A stretch of DNA of 64,000 bases. Origin: Pachysolen tannophilus NRRL Y-2460 (taxonomy: Eukaryota; Ascomycota; Pichiomycetes; Alaninales; Pachysolenaceae). Under the pieces are notes generated by a model. That model was not told where the DNA came from. It was given only the letters and a program-made list of their open reading frames with translations, and searched no databases. The position numbers were made by a program, and so were the translations under genes. The stretch spans positions 960,077 to 1,024,076 of the forward strand of contig KV454013.1 of assembly GCA_001661245.1 (NCBI GenBank). Direction: 5' to 3'. This document shows positions 30,802 to 42,000 of the stretch, piece after piece (position 1 is the first letter of the stretch; each line of letters begins with the position of its first letter).

Positions 30802-33066
30802 ATGGTTGATGTATCAATGCGGAAGAGCAGAGCGCCCAAGGGTGATTGGCGAAATATTCCGAAAAGCAATGGTGAAACAAATAATGCTAATCCATATGCT
30901 GGGTTGACTTCATTAGGTAGAGCCAATTATTATAACAATGGTAATAATATTAATGATAGTATTAATGATGCTGATACTTCCGGTATCACGATTAATGAAA
31001 GTGGAGGGGATTTGCAAGCTGATAATATAGACAAGGCAAGAGTTCATAGGAGATTTTCTGTTAGATTAAATGGACCTCAACAAGCTGATTTAACGAGTCA
31101 TTTACAGCATCCATTGCCGATGAACTCAGGGGTTTTGGTTCAACAGCAGGCACAGCAGGCACAACAGCTACAACAGCCGCAGCAAAGACAACAGCAATGG
31201 CAACAGCAGATGCAGCCGAAGCAGCAGTCGTCGATGTTGTTACCGCCACAGCAGTTTCCTCTGCAACTGTCTTCTTCTTCTCCTTCTCAGGCCCAAACTC
31301 TTACAGTACCGGATCTCAAACCAGCACATAAGAGACGTGTTTCTGCTTCGAATGTTCAACCTGATACTAATGATGAATTTGCAATGTTGTTAGATCTGAA
31401 CTTGGATGCAAAAAGATTTGTTGCTGATAATTTATCAAATGCTACTGCTATTAAGATAGATGAATTTACCAAGAAATTAAATAATTTAAATATTAAAGTT
31501 GATGAAAATATTAAAGAAGTTATTAATCAAAGTTTAGAAAATTTATTGAAAACTTCAAGAGATTTAGTAGAAACTGAAAATGATATAAAAAATTTGAAAT
31601 TAACATTTAACGAATTGAATGATACTATTCAAAGTATGAAACAATCTGCAGAATCTGTATTAACATTAGCTGAAGATCAAGTTTCTTCACCTTCAAAAAT
31701 TGGAAGAAAACCAAAAAGAGATAGGAGTAGTGTCTTGGTAGTACAGAAACTTTGGGATAGAGAATTAAGAAGTTTGTTTAATCATGTTGCTGGTGCACAA
31801 CAATTGATTTCTCCATCACCAGGAAGGCATATTGTTGCAGAAAGTGGTAGGTGGTATGAAGTAAGTTCTACTACATGGAAACCTTTACAATCAGCACATA
31901 TTTTTTTATTGAATGATTTAATAATGATAGCTACAAGGAAAAGACCTAGAAATGATGAAAGTGAAAATGGTACTAATGGTAGCATAAGTAAGTCTCAATC
32001 ATTAGTTGCAAGTCAATGCTGGCCTTTAAGAGATGTTAAATTATTTGATCTTAAAAAATCGAGTCGTTCAAAAAATAATGATGGTGATAGAGCAGATTTT
32101 TTCACCATAACAATACAATATAATTCAATGAAATATGTTTATCAAACAGATAGATATGATCATTACGATAAAGTGATAACGCATTATAGAAAAGCAAAAG
32201 ATGAATTACGCAATTTATTAGAAATTGAACAAGAAAAATCCCAAATTCCTTCAAGAACTACTTCAATGAATCAAAAAAAATCTTTTGGAAAAGAGAAAAG
32301 ATCATCGGGAATATTGAGTAGTACACATTCTCGTTCGAAAAGTTTGGATATCTTGAAAGATGCTGCAATTTCTGGAATAAAAAGTCTTGATGATCATATT
32401 GATGAATTAGATATAAATATTGCTCGTCACAAGTATGATAGAGCAGTGACTTTGTTTAAATATGTTGAAGATGAAGTAAATAAATACACAAATAAAATTG
32501 ATATGAATAATCAATTAGAAGAATCTGTTCAATTATTAGAAAATTTGAAATCAAGGTTACGTAATAGAAAGGAAATTATTAAAAATAATATTATACGAGA
32601 ATTTGAATATGATAAAATTTCTAAAGAAGCAATAATTGATTACGTTTCATTGTTAAAAAATTTGGATTTGTTGGTCTTAGGAAGGACATGTTTCTTAAAT
32701 TCAAGGACAAAATTAATAAATAATTTGATTTCCAAAGTTGAAATTGATGGTAATATCCCACAGTATATAACACAGATTTCAATAATAAGATTTCAAATTA
32801 TTAAATCAGCGGTACTCATATTCCAAGAAATGTTTGCTGATGAAATCAAAGAAGAGACTTGTTTTTTAATAGATTGGTGTTTTAATGAGGTTAAAGATCA
32901 TGTTAAATTCTTGAACCAACAACTCCATGGAGTCAATTCCAATAGTACAGCTTTTGAGAAATCTATAAAGGTAATTCAGAGACAAGTTGAAAATTTGAAA
33001 AATATTGGAGTTGATGTTGAATTCCTATTAGATGATTTCTATCATTATTTTGACAAGAATCAATAA
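30802..33066 (+). CDS. EXO84: exocyst subunit Exo84
   Basis: The 754-residue protein is Exo84, a subunit of the octameric exocyst that tethers secretory vesicles to the plasma membrane; yeast Exo84 also has a reported splicing role. The N-terminus (VDVSMRKSRAPKGDWRNI) and RRFSVRLN resemble the yeast start. A Gln-rich stretch covers about 112-165. The conserved block NLDAKRFVADNLSNATAIKI opens the helical region with its coiled coil. RDRSSVLVVQKLWDRELRSL and GRHIVAESGRWYEV lead into the PH domain (about residues 325-480). The C-terminal cullin-repeat domain runs from about 530 to the end, with YITQISIIRFQIIKSAVL matching yeast. The length equals the S. cerevisiae protein (753). It is followed by the ANR2-like gene in the same direction after about 260 bp. 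Confidence 0.93.
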   Translation: MVDVSMRKSRAPKGDWRNIPKSNGETNNANPYAGLTSLGRANYYNNGNNINDSINDADTSGITINESGGDLQADNIDKARVHRRFSVRLNGPQQADLTSHLQHPLPMNSGVLVQQQAQQAQQLQQPQQRQQQWQQQMQPKQQSSMLLPPQQFPLQLSSSSPSQAQTLTVPDLKPAHKRRVSASNVQPDTNDEFAMLLDLNLDAKRFVADNLSNATAIKIDEFTKKLNNLNIKVDENIKEVINQSLENLLKTSRDLVETENDIKNLKLTFNELNDTIQSMKQSAESVLTLAEDQVSSPSKIGRKPKRDRSSVLVVQKLWDRELRSLFNHVAGAQQLISPSPGRHIVAESGRWYEVSSTTWKPLQSAHIFLLNDLIMIATRKRPRNDESENGTNGSISKSQSLVASQCWPLRDVKLFDLKKSSRSKNNDGDRADFFTITIQYNSMKYVYQTDRYDHYDKVITHYRKAKDELRNLLEIEQEKSQIPSRTTSMNQKKSFGKEKRSSGILSSTHSRSKSLDILKDAAISGIKSLDDHIDELDINIARHKYDRAVTLFKYVEDEVNKYTNKIDMNNQLEESVQLLENLKSRLRNRKEIIKNNIIREFEYDKISKEAIIDYVSLLKNLDLLVLGRTCFLNSRTKLINNLISKVEIDGNIPQYITQISIIRFQIIKSAVLIFQEMFADEIKEETCFLIDWCFNEVKDHVKFLNQQLHGVNSNSTAFEKSIKVIQRQVENLKNIGVDVEFLLDDFYHYFDKNQ

Positions 33067-33324
33067 ATAAAACAAAAAACCTTGGAGTTTTCAAGTATCT
33101 GCCTATCAATTGTAGTCGTTACCGTAATAGTTATCATTGTAGTTATCGTTGTTGTTGGTTGTTGTTGTATCTCTCTTTATATACGACTCATTATTTGGTC
33201 GTATAAATCTCCTCAAATTAGTATTGTATTTTTTGGGTTGGCATCCATATCCAATATCTTTATAATTTGTTTGCTTTTACTTTACTCATCTATTAATTTT
33301 CAGAAAGACATCAAATCGGAATAT

Positions 33325-35562
33325 ATGTCGGCTAAATCGACTGTATATTCACAGTCTTTAACAATGGACTCCACTTTATCTGCGACGTCTATATCGTCTG
33401 CGAAATCACCTATATGTGCTATGTTTTTATGTAAATTTGATGTCCGGACGGGATATAAAATTGAATGGTCTAAAACAATTAATAATAAAATTTCATTAAA
33501 AGGTTTGGAATTTAAATCATTACCGAGTGGTTTACATAGTATTTCAAGAGATGTGATTGCCTTTATTCAACAAAGTGCATCTGCTGGCGGTGTTCAGGAT
33601 GAAAGAGATAATGGTAATGAAGGGAGGAGAATAGAGGGTGATAATAATAACGTCTTTTATGATGATGACGATGATTTGTTCAAGAAAATTTCTTATGGTG
33701 TTTCTGTTTTTCATCAAAATGCAGCTGATGGTCATGATAGTATTAAATCAAGAGCAGATGTTAAGATGTATTCTTTAGGAATATTGATTGATCCAGATTT
33801 GAACAGCGAGTTTAATGCAAAATCTAAATCTGTTTCTAAAAAATTATTTGATAAAATTTCTCCTACTTGGAGACCCATAGTATTCACCAGTGGTTGGGAG
33901 TATATTGATGATTTGGATAACATATTGTTGGATTGGATGAATCAAACTTCGAGTAATAAGAGCAGCAATGATGATAAGAGTGATGGTAAAGCTGATAATA
34001 GTACCAAAAATCAAGGTGTTTTATCAAAATATATGATTTTTGAAAAATTCTTCAATAACAATAAATTACTAATGCCTCCCTCGGGTGCAAATAGTGCAGG
34101 AAGTGATTCAGTGATAACGAAATCTTCCACATTGAATAATCATTATAGTGCATCATCTTCTGCAGATAAGAGAACTAATAACACTAATAATAATACCCCT
34201 TTCCATGTTCATCACATGTTATTAGCTTTGAAATCATTAATAAAATCTCTTGGACCTTTGATTTTTAAAGTTTGGAAATTAGCTTTATTGAGGAAAAAAT
34301 TAGTTCTTCATAATTCATCAACTATTGAAAGAAATTGTTGTTATATTTACTGTATATCTGTATTATCCACAATTCCTAGAGAGATATTACCAAGTTTAAT
34401 ATCTAGTGGAGCGAAAAATTTTGAAAAATTACAATATTATCAGCCATTGTATAATATAGGTATCAATGATATTGATTATGTTCAAAAATTGATTACTAGA
34501 GATCCAAGTTTAGGTTTTATAGCTTCTACTACAGATGAAATTTTATTATTTAAGGTAAATCTTTATGATTATGGTATTAGATTTCCAAATAATATTGAAA
34601 GTGATGATGAAGGTACTTCTTTGAGGAATGGTAGTATTTCTCCTGAAGGTGAAAAGAATAATGATTTTCTTCCGCATGTTACTAGTTCTCTTGAATATGA
34701 GCCTGGTCTGAAAAGAAATACCAATCATCCTATAAGAGCTACTCAAAGAGATTATAGAAGGTTTAAAATTTTAACAAATGCTTTCAAGATATATGATATA
34801 GAAAATTTATCAAGAAGCCATAATAATTTGACAAAAGATATTAATGATTTAGAAATGACTAAAAAATGGTGGTTACAAGTTTCGGAACCAGTTTCCTGGA
34901 AAGAATATGCATGGAAAGGGTTTTCATGGTGGGCAACCGCTGGAGAGAATGATAGAAGTAATTATGGAGAAGAAAGTGATAGGCAAGGTTTAATTACCAT
35001 GATGGATCATTATAATGTGAATAGTAGTTCAGATGAGAATCTGTATGAAGGGCTACACTCTAGAATTAGCTCATCTGGGGAAGATGGTAAAGGAGATTTA
35101 AATGTTGACATGATTGATTCTTTAAACATTGTTGGGTATTTCCAAACAATGACAAACAAAATTTTTGAAGTTTTGATTGACTTGGTGAATAACCATGAAG
35201 AAGGTAGCCGTCATGGAGACAGGAGCAACAGCGAAGAAGATGAAGGTGATTCAGAAGAAGAACTGGAAGGCCCAGCAAATGCAGATGACGATTACGTTGA
35301 AAACGAAGAAGAAGAAGAAGAACAAGATTTGCTAGGGGATATAAGTGGTGCTACTCAAAACAATAACAATGGCAATAGCAATTCTAATGGCAATGTCGAA
35401 AAGTCACAGGAAACTTTATGGATTGATCCTAGTGATATCTATGAAATGGGTTTGGATCCTTATAGTTCTTCAGATTCTGAATTTGTCATTGAGTTGGTGA
35501 AGGTTTGGTGGGGGAAAGAGGCAAAAGTAGGCTCATATTTGGGAAATGTCTGCTGCTTTTAA
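33325..35562 (+). CDS. ANR2: Anr2/DENND11 (LCHN)-like protein
   Basis: From the ATG at 33325 the product has 745 residues. ICAMFLCKFDVRTGYKIEW, LEFKSLPSGLH and KMYSLGILID match the start of the DUF2347 (DENND11/LCHN) family, distant DENN relatives of Avl9 that include S. cerevisiae Anr2. The frame remains open to 33082 but with no ATG, and that part translates to a Val/Ile-rich hydrophobic stretch of leader DNA, so I placed the start at MSAKSTVYS. The central part has low-complexity Ser/Asn inserts. The C-terminal quarter contains a long acidic stretch (about residues 630-690). DENN-type proteins act in membrane traffic and Rab regulation, which suits the neighbouring exocyst gene, although that pairing may be chance. 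The long acidic insert and C-terminus go beyond the 516-residue yeast protein. Confidence 0.75.
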   Translation: MSAKSTVYSQSLTMDSTLSATSISSAKSPICAMFLCKFDVRTGYKIEWSKTINNKISLKGLEFKSLPSGLHSISRDVIAFIQQSASAGGVQDERDNGNEGRRIEGDNNNVFYDDDDDLFKKISYGVSVFHQNAADGHDSIKSRADVKMYSLGILIDPDLNSEFNAKSKSVSKKLFDKISPTWRPIVFTSGWEYIDDLDNILLDWMNQTSSNKSSNDDKSDGKADNSTKNQGVLSKYMIFEKFFNNNKLLMPPSGANSAGSDSVITKSSTLNNHYSASSSADKRTNNTNNNTPFHVHHMLLALKSLIKSLGPLIFKVWKLALLRKKLVLHNSSTIERNCCYIYCISVLSTIPREILPSLISSGAKNFEKLQYYQPLYNIGINDIDYVQKLITRDPSLGFIASTTDEILLFKVNLYDYGIRFPNNIESDDEGTSLRNGSISPEGEKNNDFLPHVTSSLEYEPGLKRNTNHPIRATQRDYRRFKILTNAFKIYDIENLSRSHNNLTKDINDLEMTKKWWLQVSEPVSWKEYAWKGFSWWATAGENDRSNYGEESDRQGLITMMDHYNVNSSSDENLYEGLHSRISSSGEDGKGDLNVDMIDSLNIVGYFQTMTNKIFEVLIDLVNNHEEGSRHGDRSNSEEDEGDSEEELEGPANADDDYVENEEEEEEQDLLGDISGATQNNNNGNSNSNGNVEKSQETLWIDPSDIYEMGLDPYSSSDSEFVIELVKVWWGKEAKVGSYLGNVCCF

Positions 35563-35708
35563 CCATGCTCTACACTTATTTAGCACAACAAACAGCAACA
35601 GAAACAGACTTATACAGAGACACATATAGAGAAAGACCTTCTTGTCTTATTATCTATCATTTTTTTTTTTAGTTAGTAGTTTGCTCCATATCAAATTAAT
35701 TATATCCC

Positions 35709-35741
35709 AAAAGTATGTTGGAAAGTTGTTCCAACACTTTT
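35709..35741. other. hairpin downstream of the ANR2-like gene
   Basis: AAAAGT-at-GTTGGAA and TTCCAACACTTTT form a 13-bp stem with a 2-nt bulge and a 5-nt loop, about 150 bp after the stop. It may be a 3' UTR structure. An (ATT) array follows at about 35763-35783. Confidence 0.45.
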
Positions 35742-35926
35742 AGATGAAAAGAAGTTAACGATTATTATTATTATTATTATTGATAAATAGGTATCTTGTA
35801 TTATAGTAATAGTTAGTAATAGTAATAGTAATTGGTTGGTTTTTTTTTTTCTTTTTAATTTTTCCATTTTTAAAAGTAAAGTAAAGAAATATTTATTTAT
35901 AAAATTATTGAATCAGAGGAAATAAT

Positions 35927-36739
35927 ATGTCGACATCTATAAGATCTTCATTTTTGAAAAGGTTTCCTAAACCTTCAGCTGTATCATTTGATGCTTTTGG
36001 AACTTTATATACACCAAAAGAATCAATTTATTTACAATATCATAAGATTGCTAAAAATTATAATATTGATGTTCCAGTAAAGACAATTAATGAAAATTTT
36101 GGAAAATTTTTTAAAGAATTACAAGAAAAATATCCAAATTATGGTAAAAATCAAGATTTAAATGCAGAAAAATGGTGGGGGAAACTTATAACTCAAATAT
36201 TTGAAAAGGAGACAAGGGATGGGAAAGTACCAAATGAATTAATCAAGGCGTTGTTAAATTATTTCACTAGTAAAGAGGCTTACAAAACTTTTAATGATAT
36301 TATTCCATTTTTAACAAAATTACAAGAAAATAATATTCCATTAATAATAGCTAGTAATTCTGATGATAGATTAAAATTGATTATAGAATCATTAAAATTG
36401 AATAAATTTTTTCCAAATGAAAATATTTATTTATCTTATGATATTGATGTGGCAAAGCCAAATCCCGTGTTTTTTGATAAAATATTAAACAACCTTAGTT
36501 CTAAAACTGGTAAATCAATTGAAGAATTAAAGAAAAATTATTGGCATGTTGGAGATAATTTTAAATTAGATTATGAACTGGCAAATAAATATGGATTAAA
36601 CAGTATTTTAATCGATAGAAATTTCGAAACTGGATTTTTAGGTAAATACAGCTCAAATAGTGACTACAGAATCTTTAACGAAAACCAAATAGTCGCAAGC
36701 ACCTTTAACGGATTGGAATCCCTCTACAACTTGACCTGA
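35927..36739 (+). CDS. HAD-superfamily hydrolase, HDHD3/YMR130W (DPI35) type
   Basis: The 270-residue protein is a HAD hydrolase of the REG-2/HDHD3 group. Motif I is Asp22-Ala-Phe-Gly-Thr, with the nucleophile Asp but a Phe at the +2 position where phosphatases carry Asp. Motif II is IIASNSDDR, motif III the Lys in VAKPNP, and motif IV GDNFKLDYE. The cap region signature YPNYGKN...EKWWGKLI is shared with human HDHD3. Loss of the +2 Asp is typical of this group and argues against classic phosphatase activity. The likely S. cerevisiae counterpart is YMR130W (DPI35), which is poorly characterised. There is no targeting signal. A CTG codon at 36578-36580 falls where relatives have Gly. Confidence 0.85.
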   Translation: MSTSIRSSFLKRFPKPSAVSFDAFGTLYTPKESIYLQYHKIAKNYNIDVPVKTINENFGKFFKELQEKYPNYGKNQDLNAEKWWGKLITQIFEKETRDGKVPNELIKALLNYFTSKEAYKTFNDIIPFLTKLQENNIPLIIASNSDDRLKLIIESLKLNKFFPNENIYLSYDIDVAKPNPVFFDKILNNLSSKTGKSIEELKKNYWHVGDNFKLDYELANKYGLNSILIDRNFETGFLGKYSSNSDYRIFNENQIVASTFNGLESLYNLT

Positions 36740-37303
36740 TTCTATATTATATATATATCTTCTTTGTCGTTGTCGTTGTTTCTTTTTTCTTTAAAACTTT
36801 TGTTTCCATAAATAGATCATCCACCCGCTAACAAATTTATAGTAACATAAAACAGTAGTGCGCAAATCAACCAAAATTCCAAATTAAATTTTTTTTTTTT
36901 TATTTTGTCCAAGCGATGAAGTAGGCTTAAACCAAATTCTTTAAAAACTAAACAAGAAAAGGTGTTTAGTTTTAAATATCTTTTATTATAATTGAAATAA
37001 AAAAAAAATCGTTATTTATAGTTATTGTCGTTGCTGCTCGTTGTTGTTGTTGTTGTTGTTATTGTTGTCGCTGTTGCTGCTGTTGTTGCTATTGCTGTTG
37101 TGGTATTTTTCATCTATTACTTGCTCTTAGAGGAAGTTGTGACAACTAGAAATAAGGTCTTTCTTTGTAAAGAGACAGATGAGATTTTTTTGTAATATAA
37201 ACCATTTAGACAAATCAATATAAAAAGATAAAAAGATTGGGTTTTTTTTTTTTTTTTTTTTTTTGTTGGAGAAATAATAATTGGAAAGAAATATTAAAAA
37301 AGA
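36740..37303. other. intergenic, promoter of the GH76 gene with a GTT/GCT repeat
   Basis: At about 37021-37102 there is an imperfect array of GTT, GCT and ATT triplets (Cys/Leu/Val or Asn/Gln/Thr-type codons depending on frame) that has no supporting long frame on either strand, so it is treated as noncoding. A long T run at about 37241-37264 precedes the start codon of the GH76 gene by about 40 bp. No gene is seen. Confidence 0.6.
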
Positions 37304-38650
37304 ATGAATTTGAAGATAAAAACTTTATTATTCACTTTAATGTGGGTATTATTTTCAGATGGGCTTACATTGGATGAAACTGATGAAGATTCTATATGTT
37401 ATGCCGTGTCGTTAGTGGCTGATGGTATTATGGATTATTATGAAGGAACACAATATGGTGGTACTATTGGTATTTTCCAAGAACCATATTATTGGTGGGA
37501 AGCAGGTGAAGCTTGGGGAGGTATGATTGATATGTGGTATTTGTGTGGTAATGATACTTATGAAGATACTATTAAAGCTGCATTAATTGCACAAACAGGT
37601 TCAGATTATGATTATGTTCCTTCTAATCAATCTATGACTGAAGGTAATGATGATCAAGCTTTTTGGGGGTTAGCTGTTATGCAAGCCACTGAAAGAAATT
37701 TATCTGATCCTACAGGGGATACTCCAGGTTGGTTAGCTTTAACACAAGCTGTTTTTAATACTATGTATGATAGATGGGATACTTCATCTTGTAATGGAGG
37801 TCTTAGATGGCAAATTTTTACTTGGAATTCAGGTTATGATTATAAAAATAGTATTTCTAATGGAGGTCTTTTCCATATTGCTGCAAGATTAGCAAGATAT
37901 ACTTCAAATGATACTTATGCTGATGTTGCTGCAGAAGTTTGGGATTGGGTTGTTGGAGTTGGATTTTTAGTTTTAGATAGTGATCTGTATGTTATATTTG
38001 ATGGTGCTGATACTGGTGATAATTGTACAGATATTGAAACTACTGAATGGTCTTATACTTATGGATTATATCTTGCTGGTTGTGCCTATCTTTATAATTA
38101 TACAGAAGATTCAGAATGGGAATTAAGAGCTGCATATATTTTAAATGGTGCTTCTTCATTTTTCAATAATTCAATCATGTATGAAAAAAGTTGTCAACTG
38201 AGTGGTAGTTGTGATAATGATGAAAGATCTTTTAAATCTGTTTTTTCAAGATGTCTTGGTTTAACTTCAACATTAGTTCCAACTTTAACAGATACAATAA
38301 AAACATTATTAGTCGCGTCAGCAAAAGGTGCTGCCGAATCATGTTCTGGTGGTACTGATGGTCATACTTGTGGTTTGAATTGGTTTTATGGAAGCTGGGA
38401 TGGCTGGTACGGTTTAGGTGAACAAATGTCAGCTTTAGAAGTTTTCCAAAGTTTATTAGTTAAATCTCCATTGACTGCTGATACAGGAGGTACTTCTACA
38501 GGTAATGCCGATGCTGGTCAATCTACATCTTCAAGTACAACTTCTTCTAATGATATAACCGTTGAGAAAAAGGATAAAGTGGGCGCAGGTATTTTAACAG
38601 CATTCGTGCTAGCTATTTTGTTTGGTGGTTCTATTTGGATGATTTTATAA
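37304..38650 (+). CDS. DFG5: GPI-anchored GH76 mannanase-like wall protein Dfg5/Dcw1
   Basis: The 448-residue protein is of the Dfg5/Dcw1 family (GH76), thought to act as transglycosidases that link GPI proteins to wall beta-glucan via the GPI glycan. It has a signal peptide (about residues 1-20). The catalytic Asp116-Asp117 pair is in the conserved TEGNDDQAFWG. The blocks GGTIGIFQEPYYWWEAGEAW, WDTSSCNGGLRWQI and SNGGLFHIAARLAR are typical. Several N-glycosylation sites occur. A Ser/Thr-rich stalk leads to a C-terminal hydrophobic segment (GILTAFVLAILFGGSIWMI), the GPI signal. Length fits the yeast proteins (about 450 residues). Yeast carries two paralogues, Dfg5 and Dcw1, and I cannot tell which one this is. 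It is complete and in a single exon. Confidence 0.9.
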   Translation: MNLKIKTLLFTLMWVLFSDGLTLDETDEDSICYAVSLVADGIMDYYEGTQYGGTIGIFQEPYYWWEAGEAWGGMIDMWYLCGNDTYEDTIKAALIAQTGSDYDYVPSNQSMTEGNDDQAFWGLAVMQATERNLSDPTGDTPGWLALTQAVFNTMYDRWDTSSCNGGLRWQIFTWNSGYDYKNSISNGGLFHIAARLARYTSNDTYADVAAEVWDWVVGVGFLVLDSDLYVIFDGADTGDNCTDIETTEWSYTYGLYLAGCAYLYNYTEDSEWELRAAYILNGASSFFNNSIMYEKSCQLSGSCDNDERSFKSVFSRCLGLTSTLVPTLTDTIKTLLVASAKGAAESCSGGTDGHTCGLNWFYGSWDGWYGLGEQMSALEVFQSLLVKSPLTADTGGTSTGNADAGQSTSSSTTSSNDITVEKKDKVGAGILTAFVLAILFGGSIWMIL

Positions 38651-39007
38651 TAAGGAAAAAATTACAAAAAATACAAAAAAAAAAGAAAAACAAGAAAAAA
38701 ACCCACCAGAAATCAACAACGTAAAGTTTATATTTCTTAATCTATTTTATTATTCTCATATATTTAAAAAAAAAAAAAATTTTTGTGACATTAAATTGTC
38801 TTCTTATAAAGTTAGTTCAATGCATAGATTACAGTTTTGACTTACTTTTTTGTTTCTCTTTTTTTTTTTTTTTCTTTTGTTCGGATTTAAATGTTTGGTT
38901 GGTTTCAAAGTTCTTTTACATTACACTTTGATCCAAAATAAATAAATTTAAATAAATAAAATATTTAAAAAAAAAAAAAAAAAGAAAGATGTAAATCTAG
39001 TAAATGA
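38651..39007. other. convergent intergenic spacer
   Basis: This 357-bp stretch lies between two convergent stop codons and contains T runs (about 38860-38872) and A runs (about 38767-38780 and 38968-38983) consistent with 3' end signals. No gene is seen. Confidence 0.6.
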
Positions 39008-42000
39008 TCATCCCAAAAAAACTTCCCAACCCCATTCCTTCATTACTTGGCTCCAATGACACCTTGATTTAATCCCAGATAACTCGAAATCTTCCTCTTC
39101 TCTAACTTCTCCATTTGCCAGAGCAACGTATCCATAAATCTTATTAGCTAGAACCTCTTTATCATTTTGTTGCTCAGTAATACCATCTCTACCATATTGA
39201 GCTATCTTTTGCTTAACTTCATTTTTCTTCTTTTTAGCAATGTCTTTTCTTCTCCATACTTCTTTAACAACTTCTAATGACCTATCAATATTTCCTATCC
39301 ACATTTTTCTCAGAAATAAATCCCATCTATCCAAGACCCATTCTTTTTCTTCTTCAGTGTTGACCTCACATGAGGCAATCAATAATGGGAAAATATGTGT
39401 CACATAAGTTTTGGAAGTAGTTGGGATTGAAGCTAATAGCATCAATACTTTCTCCGCTAAAGCATGTGAAGACCGAGAAGGTATTTCTGGAACAGCTTGA
39501 TGAAGGTATATAAGAGTTGCATATCTGTAAGCTTCTGCAGTGGAAATGCAAGAAGTGAGATCCAACGATGGATCTTCAACATTTGTTATCTTATGTGAAG
39601 AAGGCATCCATTTTTCTAATTCACTCTTAATTGCTACAGCTGATGAGACTGTTGATAATGAATTTTTGAATTCTCTTTTGGCCTTACCTATCAAATTTAT
39701 AGCTTTAGCAATAAGCGGGAAAAGTGTTTGTCCACATCCTAATAATGGGTCAATATCATCGTCAGATTCAACAAAGTTGTACATCAAATGAAACTGTTCT
39801 CTAATCGAGGTTGATCTATTGTTATTGCTATTGGTTCTTTTTGCTCTAAACATTTCTGGTGATGACACAGGTGCAGATGCAGATACTGATGGTGATGTTG
39901 ACGAAGAAGAATTTGATCTGCGGGATGCTGACCTCTTTTTGTTGGTTTGGTGATTCATATTGTTGAGATTAGAATTATCAAGTGTATGAGTACAACTTCC
40001 TTCTAAAGAATCTAATTCATTGTCCGAATCTGAGTCTATTGCTGATTCGTTTAAACTTGTAACACTTTCAGAAAATGGATCATCTCCTACGGTTTCGGAA
40101 GTGATTCTGGCTAAAGTGTCAAAGTAAATAAAAGAGTTGAATAAAAATTGTAAATGTGCTGGAAGTTTTCTCAGCGGTCTATAAGTAGATACAACGTTAT
40201 TATTATTCCTATTATATTGTAAATGCCCAGCTTCACCATTATTATTACTTTCTTCTTCTTTATCTTTAATTCTTCTATCACTATTACCAAATCCACCAAG
40301 TCTGCCATCACTTCCTTTTCTAATATTTTTCAATATTTGAATGATCATAGACTCTGCTCCTCTTAAATGCGTCATTCCAGTAGAAATATGCCTATCCCAT
40401 GCCTCACCGACAGCTAAGGCAAGGCAAGTTGTTAATGCTACATCTGGAGACATTGAATTACTACTTAACCCATTTGCTAATTCAATAATAGAGCTCTTCA
40501 TGTATTTCATACCTTTTGACCTTATAACCTCATCACCTCTCGCAATATGGAAACATGTCATTGCTCCCAAAGCATTAAATATAACAGTATGTTTTTTAGC
40601 TAACGGAAGCAACTGGGATCTCCAAGGATTTTCTGTTGGTCCATTTCTTATTGACAAAATAGCACAGGTATATCTGTCATAGGCCGCTAAAACTTTTAAT
40701 TTATCATCATTAATTTCCAATTGTTTTGGTAAAGCAAAACTGAAAGTGCTATGTACAGAACTTATGGAGTTAGAGCGATTGCCAAAAGTTTCAGAATTGT
40801 CTCTAACTACTTGATGATGTGATTGATATCTGTTATCAAGAACATTCCTTTCAGGACTACTACCTGGAACACCGTGATGACTATTGACAGTTTCTGATAT
40901 TGTATTTTTTCCATCTTGATTTGAATCATAGCCTTTCATTTTCAAAGCCAAATCAACATCATTCAGACTTGGAGAACTCATATTAGGACTAAAATTTGTA
41001 TAATTATGAACTAAACTTGAAAAGTTAGGGGAAGGTAAAACTGAATTCCCATTATTAGGATTATAAACACCAGTGGAATCATCATCCAATTGTGTTGGTG
41101 AAGGACCATCTTCCACAGGTGTATTTCTACCACCGTTTCCTTGTTCATTCTTGGTTGTATTATTATGTAAAGCATTATTAATAGCAGTCAATCTAGGGGA
41201 GTCAATAAATCCATCAGTGATTCCAGTTACATTTAAAAGTTCTTGGAATTGCGGAGTCAAACTATTTTTAAACGAGTTTGGTGAGTAAGACAGAGCGCTA
41301 TTATCGGGACTTTCTTTTGTATTGTGATAATAAAAATCTGGTATCATGGTAAAAGGTGAAAAAGATGGCGAGAAATTAGAACGGTTATTTGACGAATTTT
41401 TTCCATATTGCGATGAAGAATTATTATCTATGGAAGATTCTTCCTGGTTCAATTCCAATTCAGATTCTGGTTTCACTGAAGATGAATAGTTTCCAGCTAC
41501 TGGTTCAGCATTTGAAAACGTTAGCTCAGTAGGAGCTTCAGTTATATTAGCATCATCCACTTGCATTTCTTTTTTTGAATTATTAGTTGTAATTGAATCT
41601 TGCTTAAGACTTGTTCCTGACGATATTGACGTATTAGGGTTTACCTCTACATTACTTGCCAGTTGTTTTAAACTTTCCAAATTATCTCTAATATTAGCTG
41701 CTAATGCTGGATTTCTTCCCGATGCAATGAGAGCATTTGCCAACGCAACTTCTTGATAAGTTTTCCCTGTTACAGACAAGGTTGCATCTTCTAAAGCTTT
41801 TAACAAATAATTTGAATCTGCTGCACTTAATGATCTTACAAGATGATGTGATGATTTGGATAATGAATTCATTGCACCTTTTGCCAAAGCAGTACTAATG
41901 TTGTTGGATCCTCCACCATTGGAATGAATAGATGTTTCAGTATTAATATTTGTTGAACGAGGATTACTAAAAGAATAACTTCTTGAAGGTTTTACCTCGG

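Noticed and set aside
33082-33324. N-terminal extension of the ANR2-like frame with a Val/Ile-rich membrane-like stretch
   Set aside because: It starts with TTG, not ATG, and the sequence is low-complexity leader DNA; the ATG at 33325 sits just before the conserved family start.
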